DNA of 64,000 nucleotides from Phallusia mammillata (taxonomy: Eukaryota; Chordata; Ascidiacea; Phlebobranchia; Ascidiidae): positions 77,729-141,728 of the forward strand of contig QLIY01000251.1 in NCBI GenBank assembly GCA_003260075.1. The letters are read 5' to 3'. A model generated the notes under the pieces. The model saw nothing but the letters and a program-made list of their open reading frames with translations, was not told where the DNA came from and made no database searches. Made by a program: the position numbers and the translations under genes. Shown in pieces: positions 1 through 11,530 of the stretch (positions within the stretch are counted from its first letter, which is position 1; each line of letters opens with the position of its first letter).

Positions 1-60
1 CTCGTAGAAATGAGCGAGCGATCGCCTGCCGAGCGTTTTTCTGCGTATCAAGCTGCTTGA
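1..60 (+). CDS. Possible 3' end of an upstream coding region
   Basis: Frame 1 is open from the window edge for 19 codons and stops at TGA 58-60. This short stretch is visibly GC-richer than the AT-rich sequence after it, and an AATAAA signal lies at 130-135, as expected for a gene end. There is too little sequence to name a family, and a transposon remnant is equally possible. Only the stop codon, the composition change and the AATAAA are seen directly. Confidence 0.2.
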   Translation, partial: LVEMSERSPAERFSAYQAA

Positions 61-3000
61 ACCTGCGCAAACGGTTCGTGATATCGCTGTAGTGGTTTCT
101 GATTTGAAAAAGTTGATTCATTTGGGCAAAATAAATGATGGCACGCCATTTGCCTTCAATTTAATTATTTATTACATGGTTATAATTTCATGTTCTGTTT
201 TTTTGTGTTTAAATATTGTAATTAATTGCATTTAAAATGTACATTTACCCTAGCACAGTGGACTACATGTTGTAGAAACATAAAAGTAAGATAAACATGC
301 CACCAATCTATACAACAACATCTCAAACAATCCTGTATGATTACCAAAATACAAAATCATGTTTACTAACAAACTATGATGTAATTTACATTTATGTAAA
401 GCTTTTTCGATCTAGAATAGGTAACAATCAATTTATGCGATGATTTATGTTCATCAACAGTCACTGTGAGCTAAAAATGACGTCGAGTATGTTTCTTAGT
501 ACACTTAGGTACGCACCGAAAATCACAGTGTAAACGGAAGGGGTTGCAAGGTAAGGTTAGGTTAGGTTAGGCGCCGCTAAGCATAGTGTAAACGGGCCTT
601 TAGGCAGGAAACATCTGGACCTCGTTGGCTAAAACCGCTGTATAGGAGAAACAACGTTTTGCGGCTGAAGAAACTGATCATCTCAAAAGCGGTTTTATTG
701 TGTTAGAAACTGAAACCGCTAAAGATTCAGTCAATATTGATTCTTGCAAGTTCCCTACATGGTCTTTGTTTAGTAAGTTTAGAAAGTGTTGATAGTTTGT
801 TTTGTTTTTGTGCTGTTTTGCGTTTTTGTTTGTTGTTAATATCGGCAGAAAGTCTTAGCATTGAAATTGAAACGTGAGCATAATGGTAGAGAAAGGCATT
901 TTGAAACGTCAGCCAAAGTTTTAAAAAGTATAAGTTGAGAGTGTTTTTTATTTGATGGCTTGTTAAAAATTAATAAAACGTGTTGTAATTGTTCCATACC
1001 AGGCACATTGCCATGATATTACTTACGTTCAAAATACTAGATATGTTTATAATTCTTTTAATAGTAGCACTGACCCGATGGAATGGGCGTTTTTACGATT
1101 TTTCAGCCTAATGTTTACCACTTTTTCGTCTAGTTTTTATTATTCTTGCTAATACACTTTACGTATGTTTGATTGTGCTTACTAAATAAACCAAACCAAT
1201 AGGTAAGCGGTAGTTCATCGGTAATATGGCTTAGGTTTTTGGAAATCCCCAGGTATTGTGTACAACTTCCAGGTGTTGCGTTTAACACGGCAGCGCACCT
1301 TTGTTACGAAATCCCCCGTTCGCGTTTGTCACAGGTAAGGCGGAACTTCCAACTAAAACCGTGATGAAGTCAGATCCTCATTATTGTGTCGAAAACCACT
1401 GATGCGTGACTCGTTGTTCAACTAAGGGTGACCTTTTTCACATTCTTTCAAGCGATTTTTGTTCACTGAGATTAACTCCCGTTTAGGAACCGATTCTCTA
1501 GTCTATTCAAACCACGCTGGCAGCTATCGTGTGATTCAAAATAGCTTGGTTGTTTTGTTTCATTGCCATTCATGCAATGCCTAAGCGTTAACTAGTAGCT
1601 GCCTGTGGGCATTTTCAGGAACTAGTAAACAGCAGATTTTTGTTTAGCGTTAGTATACGGTGTTTTATTAAGTGTAGTTAGATGTGTAGGCTTGGAATAC
1701 GTACGTTTGTTTTAGGTCGTTGTCACGTCACAAGAGTTAAATGAAACAACAACATTTAACTCTTTCTACATTTTCAAGCTCATAGTTACGTCACAAGTGT
1801 CAGTGGCAAAAACAACAAACAATAAAATATTTTCTTTTATCTTGCTATTTTGGACCAATTAAAGTACCCTTCATAAGCAATATTATTAGAAAAAGTTGTT
1901 GTGAAGCTTTGCATTCTTGGACAAGTGTATAGGGTGTTATGGTAGGATTTTCTTAATATTAGACGGTGTATATTTTCTTTTTTCGGTTTTCAGTTGCCGC
2001 GTAGTTTTAATATTGCGTTGTTCGTCATGCTTGGGAAGTCACGTGGTAAAACGTTCCCATTTAATACAAGCCCCAGAAATTCTTCGTTGCATGTAAAGCA
2101 TGGACTTCGTATTTGGTTGGACATAACAAATGGAATCTCACCACCAATTGTCCGATTTTAAAAGAAAACTTCCCTAATTTGATGAGAAATTACTTTTAGT
2201 CTATTTTAAGCCCACTTGATTTAGCGGTGGATGTTTTGTATCGCGAATGCTAAATAAAACTAAAAAAAACTTCAAAAAAAACAACAAGTCAAATTCTTTA
2301 CAGGCTGGTTTGAGTGTTCATTTCCATTTTACAACAGACAGCTGCGCATTCTAGTTCAAGTTTAAGTAGATGTTTTGACTGTATAGGATCTGCAAGTGAC
2401 TCGACAAATATGCGACGTGCAAAAACCGTGAACGGATTAGAATGCAGTGGCCTTGCAGCAATTTATAAACCGACATTACCTACCTGCAGTTTTAAGTCAG
2501 AACAGTTTTTTTAAAATAGCATGGCCCTTTTTATCTCTACGTGTTTTGTAGACTTAATTATGCAATGTAGCGTTTCCTCAGCAAAGTTTGTGTTCGAAAC
2601 ATACTCATACATAGTGTGCAAGCAAGCCGTAATGTAAAGTTTATAGAATCACTTTCAGTCAATGTTTAGGTAGCGACTATACCAGGTCGGCAATTTCCTT
2701 GTTGGGTCAATAGTAATGACTTAGAGTGCTAACTTTACTGTTTGTAATAGTGGTTTTGGCCAGCTGATTAGAAAGCTGACATATTTGTGTTTATAGTGGG
2801 CGTTTTTGAACCGATTTAAAAACAGAAAACAAGCGGCATAAAAAGTTTTAATTTTGTCAAACTATACCTAAATGTGAAACCTAAAATAAATTGGCGTGCC
2901 ATGAAAACTTACCTCGCGTGCCAAGGTTGACTCGTGCACCAGAGGTTACCGACCCCCCACTGTAGCGTGTTATTATGAGAAGGGAACTGGGAACATCAAC

Positions 3001-3946
3001 TCTCGTTTTCGAAACGACCTTGCGTTGTGTTCTGTTGTATAAATTATGTTTTTTAGTCCTAAATACTGCATTACGAACAGTTGTTGTTAACCCAGGTGTT
3101 TGTAGGAGTAATTAGAGCCAGTTTCCGAGTTTAAACGGGTAAATTTCCTATGGGGTTCCCATGCTTCTCGTATTATTGCTTGTAATTCGAACCAGCACAA
3201 GCATTTAAATATGCTTTTCTCTTTACTGGATACAAAGCTCAATCAAGTGGGCGGTCTTGGCCGGGTTGTAAATGACTGACACTGGAGGATTTGTAACTAT
3301 GTCAACAAAGGTGTAATTGATAACCTACATCATTTTTCACCCTACCTCATAAACATAGGCATGTGGAAACCAAGTATCGATTGAGGCCCAGTTGAATGAC
3401 ATAGGAGCTCTCTTAAAAACAGTGTGAAGATAATAGGTTTTATCGGAAAGCATTGACCGAGTAGCGGTTACTGGCAATGACGTCTGAATTACGGAGGTTT
3501 TGTTGAAAAGCCGAAATGTTATTGAGATTGTTGAACGGTTTCCAATGATGTTGATGTGTTTAGTTGTGGTGCCTTATGATAAGCAACATCTTCGTTTTCA
3601 AGAAAACCTTGTCAGATGATTTTTAAACCAGTACAGTTTTTGAAGTCTCGTTTTAATTGATCGTTTTTTAAAGACTATGTACAAATAAATTCGCCTATAA
3701 AGGCATCGTCAATCAAAAACAAAATATTATTCAAAAAGAACCGTCACTTTAGTAGGTTTTTGAAAATGAGGTTTTGAATTAGGAAAAACGTTTCAGTGTT
3801 ATCGTAAATGAAAGAAATTAGACAGGTTTTGCAAAAAATGGCATGTTTATATTCGTTTATGTCGCAACAGTTGGTACAAAAGTTTTAAAGATTGTTTTGT
3901 ACAAATAGATTGTTCTGAAAAATCCTAAATTTACGATTTTTTGTTT
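61..3946. other. Intergenic, no supported gene
   Basis: AT-rich DNA with no open frame that looks coding; the longest candidate, about 66 codons near 2314-2514, has no recognisable product. Positions 552-575 hold three tandem copies of a TTAGG-like unit between two short 'agtgtaaacgg' motifs (about 530 and 585), which could be a decayed mobile element end. A possible hAT-like element at 2683-2962 is listed separately. Confidence 0.6.
2683..2962 (-). mobile_element. Possible non-autonomous hAT-like element
   Basis: The left end reads CAGGTCGGCAATTTCC and the right end, reverse-complemented, begins CAGTGGGGGGTCGGTAACC, resembling the CAG-GGTCGGCAACC ends of hAT transposons. Near the right end 'ggcgtgccatgaaaa' matches 'ggcgtaccatgaaaa' in the insertion at 33342-33615, and both elements are about 275 bp. 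A clean 8-bp target duplication is not visible. The match between the two loci is seen; the hAT assignment is inferred. Confidence 0.35.
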
Positions 3947-3956
3947 AGGTTTTTAG
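3947..3956 (+). promoter_or_regulatory. Candidate splice or SL trans-splice acceptors before the 7TM gene
   Basis: T-rich tracts end in AG at 3947-3948 and again at 3955-3956, about 30 bases before the ATG at 3985. No matching upstream exon can be identified, so this may be a 5' UTR intron end or a spliced-leader trans-splice site. RNA 5' ends would decide. Confidence 0.35.
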
Positions 3957-3984
3957 GCTTTATGGTGGATTAAAACAAAGCCAC

Positions 3985-4959
3985 ATGATGCTGGAGTGCT
4001 GTGACCCCTTCAGTAACGTCACAAACTGCTCTGTGACGTTTTACAAATATCACAATAACTCCCTGAACGATCTGCGTTACATCACACACTGTCAGCTGCC
4101 GGTCATAGCTTTCACCGCGGTCTCTCTGTATCTCCTAGCGGCCACAATTTACCTTGAATTCCGTCGCAGGAGGCGCAAGAACCGCCCACTGTCTCACCGC
4201 TTGTTGCCTGTCTCCATGTTAGCTGTTACTTTGTATTCAATTCAAACAGTTGTCGACTTATTCTCGGGAAGGGTTGGCTACAGCGGATGCAAAGCACTTC
4301 ACTGGGTAGCGACACCGCTCTACGCTGGCGGAAGCTGCCTCGTATACACAATACTTTGGTCCCGGCAGAGAAAATTTTATTCGGATCCCTTGTTGAAGCA
4401 TTCAGTGGGGAAAATATCAAGAGGCATTAGCTCAGTAGTAATATTCATCATCTATTTTCTACTTATTGGGACGGCAGTGGCATTCGAATTCACCTACTGC
4501 CTCGTGAGCACCACATCCGGGTGTGTAGTTGTCTGGGAAACACACCAAGGTACGGTCTCTGTGGTGCCAATCATTTTTATCTTCACAAGTGTATGTTTTA
4601 TGTCGCAAGTAACTTTACTGTGTCTTATTGCTTATCCCTTGATCAGTGGCACCAACACTATTTGTTACGGTTTTGCTTCGATTTGCAAACCGGCTCATAA
4701 CGACATTGAGGCCATGCTAAGGCGTTTGCTGTACTGTGCTCTATTTTGTGTGGCAACCACGCAAGTAGCTGGCTTGTTTATCTTGCTCGACGCTACAGGA
4801 GTCCTCAAAGTGTACTGGTCACTCGTTTTACAGCTAGATTTGCTTTTGAACAATTTCACGCTATTTTTTACTTTTGCCGATTGGCGACAGCGCCTCCTAC
4901 CGGTGATGTATCCTGCAAAAACGACAAGAGAAAGTTCGTCAGAATCGGTTCCGCTTTGA
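3985..4959 (+). CDS. Single-exon seven-transmembrane protein, GPCR-like, unrecognised
   Basis: An intact 324-residue frame with no introns, starting at a tandem ATG-ATG. The hydrophobic profile gives seven segments at about residues 37-58, 72-93, 105-124, 148-170, 192-220, 245-268 and 276-298. The N-terminal tail carries sequons at N11, N14 and N24 and the C-terminal tail is short and Ser-rich, so an outside N-terminus and inside C-terminus are likely. The Arg-rich loop after TM1 (residues 60-66) fits the positive-inside rule. Cys102 at the start of TM3 and Cys172 or Cys180 in the next extracellular loop could form the usual GPCR disulfide. I see no DRY or NPxxY motif and cannot name a family or ligand. 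A 3' UTR with AATAAA at 5369-5374 follows. The coding call is firm; the receptor role is inference. Confidence 0.75.
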   Translation: MMLECCDPFSNVTNCSVTFYKYHNNSLNDLRYITHCQLPVIAFTAVSLYLLAATIYLEFRRRRRKNRPLSHRLLPVSMLAVTLYSIQTVVDLFSGRVGYSGCKALHWVATPLYAGGSCLVYTILWSRQRKFYSDPLLKHSVGKISRGISSVVIFIIYFLLIGTAVAFEFTYCLVSTTSGCVVVWETHQGTVSVVPIIFIFTSVCFMSQVTLLCLIAYPLISGTNTICYGFASICKPAHNDIEAMLRRLLYCALFCVATTQVAGLFILLDATGVLKVYWSLVLQLDLLLNNFTLFFTFADWRQRLLPVMYPAKTTRESSSESVPL

Positions 4960-5368
4960 AATCGTTAAGAAGTCTAAAATTCATGGTTCGAATCGCAACA
5001 AATTTTAAAGCTGTGTTGTTCTTATTTGTTACTGATTTATTTTCTTTTGTTCTTTTTTTGTTCCCATGTTATTCAATTGATCGAGTTCATTGTAAATTTT
5101 GGACATTATTTCGTCATAGATATCACTACGTTAGTTCTCTTTTCTTTGTTTTTCATTTGTTCAAGATGTAGAAGAACCATTGTCACTTTTGAACATCCTT
5201 TCTTTTTCTATATGTGTTCTATTTTCATCTCTTACCTTCAGTTCATTGCGTCACACACCACTGCCAGTTTTGCATCTTGTCTTGTTTCGTTGGGTGTTCG
5301 GCGTTGTTTCTTTTGATTTTTTATGCAAATTAAGTTTTTTGGTCGTTTTTATTTTGGTTAACTTTTGT

Positions 5369-5374
5369 AATAAA
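5369..5374 (+). promoter_or_regulatory. Poly(A) signal of the 7TM gene
   Basis: AATAAA about 410 bases after the stop at 4959, in a T-rich 3' UTR that keeps several chance open frames but no second gene. Confidence 0.5.
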
Positions 5375-5474
5375 GTGAAACAACTTGTTTTGGTTTTCAA
5401 GCCAACTTTATTATTTAAAAAAAAATCTGAATCGCGGTTTTTCGGTCGGGATAAATTTGGACTAAAACACTAAG

Positions 5475-8254
5475 ATTGAGGTTAAAGCAAACAGAGAACG
5501 TATATATTGTAAAAGTGCGCGTAGTAAAAAGCTTTAGAAACCCTGCTGCTCTAAACCATGGAGGGATACTTATTTTTTCCCTCCATATTAACCTGAACTT
5601 TGTTTTAGGCGGGACAATGTAGGCTAATATAACAACTTTAAAAACAAACTGAAAAAAAACTTTATAATTTATGACAGTATTGTTTCTTTTAGAAAAGCCT
5701 ATTGGTTGGTATTTGTTTGTTGTAAGGTATAAACTTGCCAGCAGTGACCTAACGTATATACACTTTTCATTAGTATGCTTTTATGTAAGACTTATAAGCC
5801 TGGTAAAGGATATAGGCTGAACAAGCCAGAGTTGCAAGTCGGGCCGGGCTTTTCGGGCCGTGTTCGGGCTTAGGTATTTGTCAGAAAACGGGCTCAAAAC
5901 GGGCCTTACTTTAAGTTCCGTTGCCGCCATTTTTTAGTAACAATTCTCTGGCTTTGACCTAATGCCCACCCTACTCTAAAACGTATTGTTTACCTCATTG
6001 TCTACTAGAAGCAAGCTTATCGTTAAATATGCCGAGAGATCTGCATCAAACATATTTTCATTCTTACACATAACTAGAACCTAAACAGCGGCTTATCAAA
6101 TCCTCTTTTGACCTAGATCATAATGTCAATCAACCAATAACCAGTGAATGTGTGAATCAAATTCATAAAGTCTCCAGCCAATTAACTACAGACCCCGCAA
6201 GCAATTAAAGCAAGGGTCTTATCGGAATAACTCCAATAAATCGATTTTTTTTCTTAAAGCCATGCAATTTACTCCTACATTGATTTCTCTTCACAAAGGA
6301 ATTGAACTTTTTTTTACAAGGGTTTTTACAACACCACGATTTTCTGGGATTGAAGCGTAAATAATATGTCACCATGTCATAAATTCACATAGGTATTTTT
6401 TGCCCTTAAAACCGGTTTAAGTAGGGCATCTTTGCTTGCATTTATTACTATCACATAGTAATGAATTCTAACTTATCACTTAGTCAAATAAGCAGTTTAA
6501 CAAGGTTGCTAAAATGGTATTTGTAAAATGGTAAAGAAAAGTGCATGCAAAGTGAAAAGGGTTCATTTGTTAGATAAAGGAATAACGCGCTGCAGAGACG
6601 CACGTCCGAAAGTAGCTAACCAATTACGTTTAGCACATTAAAATACACATTAAATGTCAGAACAATACTAAATTCATTAAGTACCATTAATCGAATGTAG
6701 ATTCCAGAAATATCACATCTAAAACAGGAACCGCCAAAATCGTTTTTCTGTGATTTGTAAAGAGCATATCTTTGTTGTTTGTGTTCGGCAATCGATTGCT
6801 TTAGCTGCTTATATCGAATGGTTACGTAACATTGTCGTCTATTACGTCACAAGCGGGTTGAAGGTGAACTATTAATACCAAATAAATAAACCCTGACATT
6901 TCTATTTTTGCAAAACTTAATAAAAAGACCCTACACTGTTTTTTTTTGTCCATTTATCACCAATTTATCCAAACTATTTCCTTTTTTGTTTACTTTCCAA
7001 TCACATTTTTACTGAAAAAATTTTTTTTTCATTTGCACGCTAACAAGGCTATAATGTTTGCAAATGCGAGTTTGCAGTTGTAAGCAGGCATTTTCGTAAG
7101 CTTTTTTGTAGTCTCTGCCATGAAAACTGAATTGACTTACAGACAGCTTCTAAACGTATTTAATGTATTCGGAAACATAATTTGACGAAAAAATCAATCA
7201 GTGTAGAAATATAAAATTGCTTGAAATATTAATTACAGACAGATGCTCTAGCTTCACAAATTGCGACAATGCGTAGCAAAGACATTTGGAAAAGCAGAAA
7301 AGGCGGTAACAGAGTCTCGCTATAGTTGCACTACAGGTGGACCTTCAATTTACATCAGCCGTGAATACCATATGCGAGGAATTCATTACGACGTAAGGTC
7401 ATCTGTTATCAGACCTTTATCCCTATTTTGCTCGGCCTTTAACCCGCATTCCGCAGAAGCTAATCCTGTCGCATATCGATTCTTCGTGTGAACAAGTCTG
7501 CCTCTAGCAATTGTTTTGACACGCCTGACAGCGAATGAACACCTGCAGAGGCTCGCTGCCATGCCTTTCCTCTCAGCCTAATTGCGAACCAGTGTGCAAA
7601 TTGCAATTAAAGCTGTGAAACTAATTGGCCAGAACTAAGCTATGTTGTAAGCCCAGATTGTTAAACCACTGTATGTGGAAGGAGCTCTGCGCGGGCTAAA
7701 GTGGCGACATTAGTTTAGTAAAAGGTAAGGTTGGCTAGTATGGTGTTAGTTACATATTTATTTGTAAGTTTTAGAATTTGTGTTTGAGATATTTATTGGT
7801 AGTTGAAATGGGAAGTAATACACCACAAACGCGGGTCTTGGTATAATTCGTATAATTTGAATCTGCCTGATGTTGTCGATAAAAGAACACGCACAATCCA
7901 ATTTAACGTTTACCTCGGGTATATAGCGTATTTTAAAACGACTGTTTGGCGACTGTATTCTATTTATCATAAAAGGTATCTGGATTAAAACAAAGAAGAA
8001 CAGTAAGAAAATACTAGCAGTTTTAACGTATTTTTGAAATAGTACTATGTCACTTATTAACTATAGACAGTTTTTGTTAGACGGGTACTAATACATTAAA
8101 TTGAAATATAAACGCTTAAAAGATTTAAATGTACATGTTTTCTCCCTCTCTTACGCTATTAACTGTGACGAGTTTTATGCTTAAGTATGTCGTGACATGC
8201 TGAAAGATTTTTCCAAACTTCAGAAGCAAGACATTAAGAAATTATTTTTATCAC
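5475..8254. other. Intergenic, no supported gene
   Basis: No open frame here looks coding. A short GC-rich patch at about 5838-5906 repeats 'gggcc/cgggctt' motifs and probably belongs to a dispersed repeat. The rest is AT-rich with homopolymer tracts. The 5' flank of the GTPase gene presumably lies in the last few hundred bases, but no TATA box or other element can be assigned. Confidence 0.5.
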
Positions 8255-8256
8255 AG
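8255..8256 (+). promoter_or_regulatory. Candidate acceptor upstream of the RASL10-like start
   Basis: AG at the end of 'tttttatcacag', 32 bases before the ATG at 8289. No upstream exon is recognisable, so it may be a 5' UTR acceptor or an SL trans-splice acceptor. Confidence 0.3.
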
Positions 8257-8288
8257 AAATAATCCTCTCTATCCTGCTTGTTATCCAC

Positions 8289-9889
8289 ATGGCATTACCA
8301 CACATAAAAGTAGCAGTACTTGGTGACACTGAAACCGGAAAATCGTCCTTTCTTAGACGTTTCAAGACCAACGACTTCGATGATGCTACATTGATGGATT
8401 GGCGCAACCGTCGGCCGGAATTTGGAACTCGAAAAGCCGCGAAACATTCTGTTGGAGTAGCTCTGGCCCGTCCAGTAAAATCAAGTTTAACGACTCCCAG
8501 TTTAGTTGGCTACCAAGCGGAAAACTGGGACAAACCAAAATGTTCTTCTATGTTTTGCACTGTGTACATGTCTCGTGGAAAGGGCGTAAATAAGGAAAAC
8601 GATTCGTCGGAAATGGTGGATCTCAGTTTCATGGATGTTCCCGCTTTTCCACGTTTTCCCCTCAGCTCGTTGCAGGAGTGGGACGAAGATGGCGCAGTGG
8701 GAGTAAGATCGGCTGACGTTTTCATTATCCTTTATGACGTAACAAGTCGGCATTCATTTCGATACGCGCGAACGATGAAAGAAGGAATACTTGCGGTAAA
8801 CAAACAATGTATTAAATTTTTACGCAAATCTTGGAAAGAAAAAATGAAATTACTTTTTACTTTTTATTTTTGCTGTTCATTTATAATTTTCTGTACGGAC
8901 CCAAAACTTCATAATTTAAATAAGAGCCGATGAACTGAGATTAAAATTCCTACTGAGAAGTGACTGTTCAATTTGAGTGTAGTGAAAGTATTTTTTTGGT
9001 TTGCAGAATTGGTGTGTTTGAGAAATTTTGGTAATTTTTATATAAAATCTGTCAAACAATCCATTTAAATGTATATCAACCCAACTTTGTAAGTCGGGCA
9101 AGCAAATTTTCCATTAAATGATTTTTTTGCTGATCATGCTTACCTTTTTTATTTGCAAATGTTGTAAACCGAAAATATTCTCTTGCCCTTTTATTTATTT
9201 TCAGCCAATTTAATGGTGAAAATAACGGCCCAAATAGACGTAAAAGCGAAATGCCTGTCAATTTAGTTTTAGTTTTATGTTTATTTTTCTGTTTGCAGTC
9301 GTTTCCTCAATATGAAAGCAACACGCGGCGTTCGGCGCTGAGCAAAGTTCTGCGATCTTCGTACAATGGCGCCACCCGACGGTCGATTGATGAATTCAGA
9401 ACCGGCCACTCGAGGTCAGACTCCTACTTTCGACAAATGTTTGCGCGACTCAGACACCGAATTTCGCATAGTTCAGACGATCGTCGCGTCAGCGTCCAGT
9501 CCGGTTTGATGGGAGTCATTCCTTCCGTGTTTCTACATTCCCTTGTGCCTATGACAATATCAGAAGACGATGAAGATAATTGCCGAAAGAGAAAACCTTA
9601 TCCGCCAACTATCATGATTGTGGCAAATAAATGCGATTTGCTAACCCCCTCCTGCGGGAAATGCACATCCGTTGATAAGTGTTTCCTGCATTCCGACATT
9701 CAAGTCGATCCGATAAACCACGAGGTGGCGCAATTGGTGCGAAAATCCTGGAAATGCATGTTTATGGAGTGTTCTGTGAAAAGTGGCTGGAATGTTACGG
9801 ACGTTGTAAAAGAGGCCGTCGACGTTGCTTTGGAAGCTCAAGAACAGATGTCCCGAAAAACTCAAAAACGATCCCAAAAATATAAATAA
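8289..9889 (+). CDS. RASL10: RASL10-like small GTPase, two exons (8289-8795, 9299-9889)
   Basis: Splicing GT at 8796 to AG at 9297-9298 in phase 0 gives 365 residues. Ras-fold signatures are present: P-loop GDTETGKS (12-19), G4 NKCD (279-282) and G5 ECSVK (326-330). Two blocks are diagnostic of RASL10A/B: 'LQEW...VRSADVFIILYD' around 128-150 and 'VRKSWKC' at 317-323. The G3 position reads DVPA (116-119) instead of DxxG, as RASL10 proteins also depart from it. It is much longer than vertebrate RASL10 (about 200 residues). One insertion of about 60 residues lies between G1 and G3, and a Ser/Arg-rich one of about 100 residues (170-270) begins exactly at the intron. The C-terminus is basic (RSQKYK) with no CAAX box, so prenylation is not expected. 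Family placement is strong; biochemical activity is unknown. ATTAAA lies at 9898-9903. Confidence 0.85.
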
Positions 9890-10055
9890 CATCCTGAATT
9901 AAATTTTGAAATTTGTAGGTCTACCTCATATTGTTTTTTTGTATGTTAAAAGTTGCTTTGCTCTGTTTTTATAGAAATCGTATTTAATTTTGCGCGTTGG
10001 TGCGTAACGCATTTGTAAACATGCGTTTTTCTTGCGATTCGTTGGGAAATACAAC
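9890..10055 (+). promoter_or_regulatory. 166-bp spacer between two co-directional genes, candidate operon junction
   Basis: The spacer holds an ATTAAA poly(A) signal (9898-9903), then a T-rich tract 'gctctgtttttatag' whose AG is 9973-9974, 81 bases before the next ATG. Signal then acceptor within under 100 bases is the arrangement of SL-resolved operons in tunicates and nematodes. Separate promoters remain possible. Confidence 0.4.
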
Positions 10056-11530
10056 ATGGGTTTTTGCAGTTTTTATGGCTTTGTTGCTGTTATAATATGT
10101 CTAATTTGTGTTTTGTATTTGCGAAACCGAGCCCCAAGAAAAGATGAAAAGTTAAAAAAATTGAAAGGCAAAGTAGTTTTAATAACAGGAGCCAGTTCTG
10201 GGCTCGGAAAAGCATGCTGCTTCGAATTTCGAAAATACGTATGCAAAGTTGTTCTGTGTTCGAGGAATCTTGAGGAACTAAAGCGAGTACAAAAACAGTT
10301 GGAAGACACATATCCTCTGCCACCAGAAGAGGAGGGCAATGCATCATTAGTCCACAAGTTAGACGTTGCAGACATTGATACCGTTGCAGAAAATATCAGA
10401 AATGTTGCTGCATTGTGTGGTAACAGAATTGATATTCTAGTGAACAATGCTGGGATAGGAAACAAAGAATCTGCCCTTTCCAGTATTGTTGAGGTATTTA
10501 AACAAGTGTTACAAGTAAATTTACTTGGATCAATTGCCACTACCAAAGCAGTTTTGCCTCATATGGTTTCCCAAGGTTCTGGGCATATTGTTGGAATTGG
10601 AAGTATACAGGTATTAAGGCTTGAATTTTTGTAGAATATGAATTTAATTACCTAGTCATTTTTAATTTATTGTACCATTACCTTCTAATTTTAAGGTTTT
10701 TATCATTTAATCAATGTAGTTAAATAAAAATCAAATGCAGAAGCAAAAATGCAATCTTTTGAATGGTAATGTTTATATTTCAACTTCTTTCACATAAAAA
10801 CTTTATTACAGCAATCTGTTCATTTTCAGTTTGAATGAAATTAGGGTTTTGAACAAAAATAACTTTATTTTTAGAGCAAAGTAGCCATACCATTCAGGTC
10901 TGCATATTCTGCTTCGAAACACGGAGCCCATGGATTTTATGATTCTCTACGTCCTGAAGTTCACCAATATAACATCAAAGTGACAACAGTAAATCCTGGT
11001 TACATTAACACCAACATATCAAAAAATGCTCTTAAAGGTGAGAGTTGGATAAAATTGGATTTAACAAATTGAATGTCTTAAATTAATTAACTTTTGCTGT
11101 TAGTCATTGTGTTTTTGACAATCTTTTGCTCGAATAAAGTGTTTTAGTTACATTAAGTGCCATTTATTATCTGAGAAATGTAATACTATGTAAGACAGGG
11201 ATTGCAGAAAAAAATGACTGGCACCTGCACATAAATAAATTGTTTGGGATGCAGTTGAATGTTAGCCTTGTTATTTTACATAAAATACAAATTTTAGCTG
11301 ATGGTACAAAATATAGAAGAACTGAAAATGAGTACTTGACCGGAATGACTCCTGAATTTGTTGCTGAAAGTGTAGTGAATTCGGTTGTAAAGGGGTGGAG
11401 TGAAAACACTGTGGCACCGATATTGTACAAGTACGTTCCAGCACTTGGATTCCTCTTTCCTGGTGTACTTCTGTATTTTCTACAAAGGCGTGCTGCACAG
11501 CACAAACAAGGAACTAGAAAAGTTGATTAG
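10056..11530 (+). CDS. DHRS7B: Membrane-anchored short-chain dehydrogenase/reductase, DHRS7B type, three exons
   Basis: Exons 10056-10610, 10875-11037 and 11298-11530 join (phases 0 and 1) into 316 residues, close to human DHRS7B (325). Residues 4-22 are one hydrophobic N-terminal anchor followed by basic residues. The Rossmann cofactor motif is TGASSGLG (44-51), then NNAG (130-133), the catalytic Ser in GIGSIQ (about 183) and YSASK (Tyr196, Lys200). The block 'IPFRSAYSASKH' plus 'NPGYINTNIS' is typical of DHRS7B/7C. A second hydrophobic stretch lies near the C-terminus. DHRS7B is an ER/peroxisome-linked reductase of the ether-lipid acyl-DHAP step; that function here is by family only. The first ATG giving the anchor (10056) is chosen as start. 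DHRS7 or DHRS7C are the alternatives. Confidence 0.85.

Noticed and set aside
552..575. Tandem TTAGG-like units suggesting a telomere repeat
   Set aside because: Only about three units, internal to the sequence and next to mobile-element-like motifs; far too short for a telomeric tract.
5026..5473. Short hydrophobic open frames after the 7TM gene
   Set aside because: They overlap each other in a T-rich 3' UTR, where Phe/Leu-rich frames arise by chance.
7261..7491. Possible small protein of 76 residues
   Set aside because: It does not begin with ATG, has no recognisable similarity, and sits in AT-rich intergenic DNA.
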